In this document: piece after piece, positions 4,692 through 6,334 of the stretch
Layout: the number at the start of each line of letters is the position of its first letter
Numbering within the stretch: the stretch's first letter is position 1
Source: Spirochaetaceae bacterium
GTDB taxonomy: Bacteria > Spirochaetota > Spirochaetia > Treponematales > Breznakiellaceae
Reading direction: 5' to 3'
Assembly (NCBI GenBank): GCA_031273985.1
Contig: JAISQV010000014.1
Coordinates: forward strand, 1 to 6,334
DNA: 6,334 bases
Translations under genes and position numbers: made by a program
The notes under the pieces: generated by a model
Told to the model about the DNA's origin: nothing
What the model saw: only the letters and a program-made list of their open reading frames with translations
The model's database searches: none

Positions 4692-6334
4692 ATGGTACAA
4701 AGAGTAAGCTACCAGATCGCCGGGAAGGAACTGATCCTTGAAACCGGCAGAATAGCAAAACAGGCCAACGGGGCGGTTTTCGCCCAATACGAAGGCTCTG
4801 TGGTCATTGCTACGGCCTGCGCCTCCGCCGATTCGGTGGAGGGCCTGGATTATGTTCCCCTCACGGTGGACTATAATGAAAAATACTATGCCGCGGGGAA
4901 GATTCCCGGAGGCTTCATAAAACGGGAAAGCCGTCCCAAGGACAAGGAGATCCTGGTCTCCCGGCTCATAGACCGCCCCATGCGGCCCCTCTTTGACAAG
5001 TCCTTCGGGCGGGAAATTCAGGTGGTGCCCACCACGGTTTCCACCGATATGGCGAACCCCCCGGATATTCTGGCCATCATTGCCGCTTCCGCGGCGGTGC
5101 ACCTTTCGGACATACCCTTCAACGGGCCCATTGCCGCCGTGCGGATCTGCGCCCTGGGGGAAGAGCTCATCATCGATCCCACCTACGATCAGATTGAAAA
5201 ATCCCGTCTCGAGATCGTGGTGGCCGGCACCCGGGACGGTATCACCATGGTGGAGGGCGGCGCCCGTGAGATCCCGGAGGAGCTGATAGTGGCGGCCCTG
5301 GAAAAGGCCCAGACGGTGATAGGGGAAATTTGCGCGCTTCAGGAGAAGCTCCGGGAACTGGCGGGGAAGGCCAAGCTGCCCCTGGCGGTATCGCCCTTTA
5401 CCCTGAACAACAGCGCCGCCATCCGCGCCGCCGCCTATCCCCGGCTGGAAGGCGCCTGTTTTCTCAAGGGCAAGCAGGAACGCCACGCGGCCATTCATCA
5501 GGTAAAGGCCGCCCTTGCCGCGGAGTACGCGGCGCAGTTGGAGGATGAAAACCAGAAAAAGCTCTTCAACGCCCTCTTTGAGGACATGGAGTACGAGATT
5601 CTTCGTTCATCGATACTCGACAAGGGCCTCCGGGTAGACGGGCGGGGAACCGAAGATATTCGGGACATTAGCTGCGAGGTGGGGGTGCTGCCCCGGACCC
5701 ACGGCTCCGCCCTCTTTACCCGGGGTGAGACTCAGGCCCTGGTTGTAACCACCCTGGGGACCGTCTTTGACGAGCAGGTTTTCGATGATATTGAAGGGGA
5801 TAAGCGGGAAAATTTCCTGCTCCACTACAATTTCCCCCCCTATTCGGTGGGCGAAGTGGGCCGTATGGGAACGGGCCGCAGGGAGATAGGCCACGGGAAT
5901 CTGGCGCGGCGCTCTTTGGCGGCCATGGTCCCCTCGAAAGAGGAATTTCCCTACACCATCCGGGTTGTGTCGGAGATCATGGAATCCAACGGCTCCTCCT
6001 CCATGGCCTCGGTCTGCGGGGGAACCCTTGCCATGCTCCACGCCGGGGTGCCCATGAAGAAGCCCGTGGCGGGAATAGCCATGGGGCTGATCACGGAGGG
6101 CAACGAGCCCGGCAGCCGTTATGCGGTACTTTCGGACATTCTGGGAGAGGAGGATCACCTCGGGGATATGGACTTCAAGGTTGCCGGAACCGAGGACGGA
6201 ATCACGGGTTTCCAGATGGACATCAAGATAGGCGGGGTGAGCCCCGAAGTGATGCGGAAAGCCCTTGATCAGGCCAAGCGGGGCAGGCTTCACATCCTTT
6301 CGATCATGAACGCCACCCTGGCCCGGCCCTCGGA
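4692..6334 (+). CDS. pnp: Polyribonucleotide nucleotidyltransferase (PNPase), 3' end outside the window
   Basis: PNPase degrades RNA 3' to 5' by phosphorolysis and can add tails; in many bacteria it is part of the degradosome. The frame is open to the window end, giving 547 residues of an enzyme usually near 700, so the KH and S1 RNA-binding domains are missing. Visible domains: first RNase PH core about 10-140 with GGFIKRESRPKDKE (73-86) and SRLIDRPMRPLF (90-101); helical linker domain about 145-300; second RNase PH core from about 315 with LRVDGR (313-318), THGSALFTRGETQAL (336-350), NGSSSMASVCGG phosphate-binding loop (433-444) and EDHLGDMDFKVAG (487-499). Asp488 and Asp494 match the E. 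coli catalytic aspartates 486 and 492. A few extra residues (around NEPGSR, 471-476) precede the active-site strand. An in-frame ATG at 4677 would add METGI. I prefer 4692 because AGGA (4685-4688) precedes it, though the spacing is tight. Confidence 0.96.
   Translation, partial: MVQRVSYQIAGKELILETGRIAKQANGAVFAQYEGSVVIATACASADSVEGLDYVPLTVDYNEKYYAAGKIPGGFIKRESRPKDKEILVSRLIDRPMRPLFDKSFGREIQVVPTTVSTDMANPPDILAIIAASAAVHLSDIPFNGPIAAVRICALGEELIIDPTYDQIEKSRLEIVVAGTRDGITMVEGGAREIPEELIVAALEKAQTVIGEICALQEKLRELAGKAKLPLAVSPFTLNNSAAIRAAAYPRLEGACFLKGKQERHAAIHQVKAALAAEYAAQLEDENQKKLFNALFEDMEYEILRSSILDKGLRVDGRGTEDIRDISCEVGVLPRTHGSALFTRGETQALVVTTLGTVFDEQVFDDIEGDKRENFLLHYNFPPYSVGEVGRMGTGRREIGHGNLARRSLAAMVPSKEEFPYTIRVVSEIMESNGSSSMASVCGGTLAMLHAGVPMKKPVAGIAMGLITEGNEPGSRYAVLSDILGEEDHLGDMDFKVAGTEDGITGFQMDIKIGGVSPEVMRKALDQAKRGRLHILSIMNATLARPS

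Noticed and set aside
4578..5498. A 306-codon minus-strand open frame over pnp and the spacer
   Set aside because: It is antisense to conserved PNPase domains and starts inside them; its composition is that of a shadow frame.

Overview
The window is a segment of the conserved bacterial translation and RNA-processing operon. All genes lie on the + strand in the order infB (5' end missing) - rbfA - truB - ribF - rpsO - pnp (3' end missing). The DNA is GC-rich with a strong G/C third-position bias. The gene order, the protein lengths and the unusually short ribF product fit a spirochete of the Treponema/Spirochaeta kind. That assignment is inference from remembered family features, with moderate to low confidence, and no marker gene in the window settles it. 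I see no transposase, phage gene, tRNA, rRNA or CRISPR array.

Layout: infB reads open from base 1 and ends at 1725. A 346-base non-coding gap (1726-2071) then separates infB from rbfA. It is filled with ordered structure: a 13-bp compound hairpin, a cluster of short palindromes with TTC loops bounded by two CTATCC copies, and four 10-base units of the type CCTTYGYGYG. rbfA, truB and ribF are packed tightly. rbfA and truB share one base (TAATG). ribF probably starts at a CTG codon inside the end of truB, behind an excellent Shine-Dalgarno sequence. A 73-base leader with two small hairpins precedes rpsO. A 159-base spacer between rpsO and pnp holds a segment that can pair with either of two partners, followed by two more hairpins. 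pnp then runs off the end of the window.

The genes work around ribosome birth and RNA turnover. IF2 joins the subunits on initiator tRNA. RbfA matures the 30S subunit. TruB makes pseudouridine 55 in tRNA. S15 nucleates the 30S central domain. PNPase degrades RNA from its 3' end. The ribF product makes FAD and appears to be a functional passenger. I see no hairpin followed by a T-run in any gap, so read-through transcription across the whole cluster is plausible, with local control by RNA structure before rpsO and pnp.

No wholly new multi-gene system is visible. The points worth a second look are the two structured gaps, the RibF that has lost a recognisable riboflavin kinase domain, and its probable CTG start.
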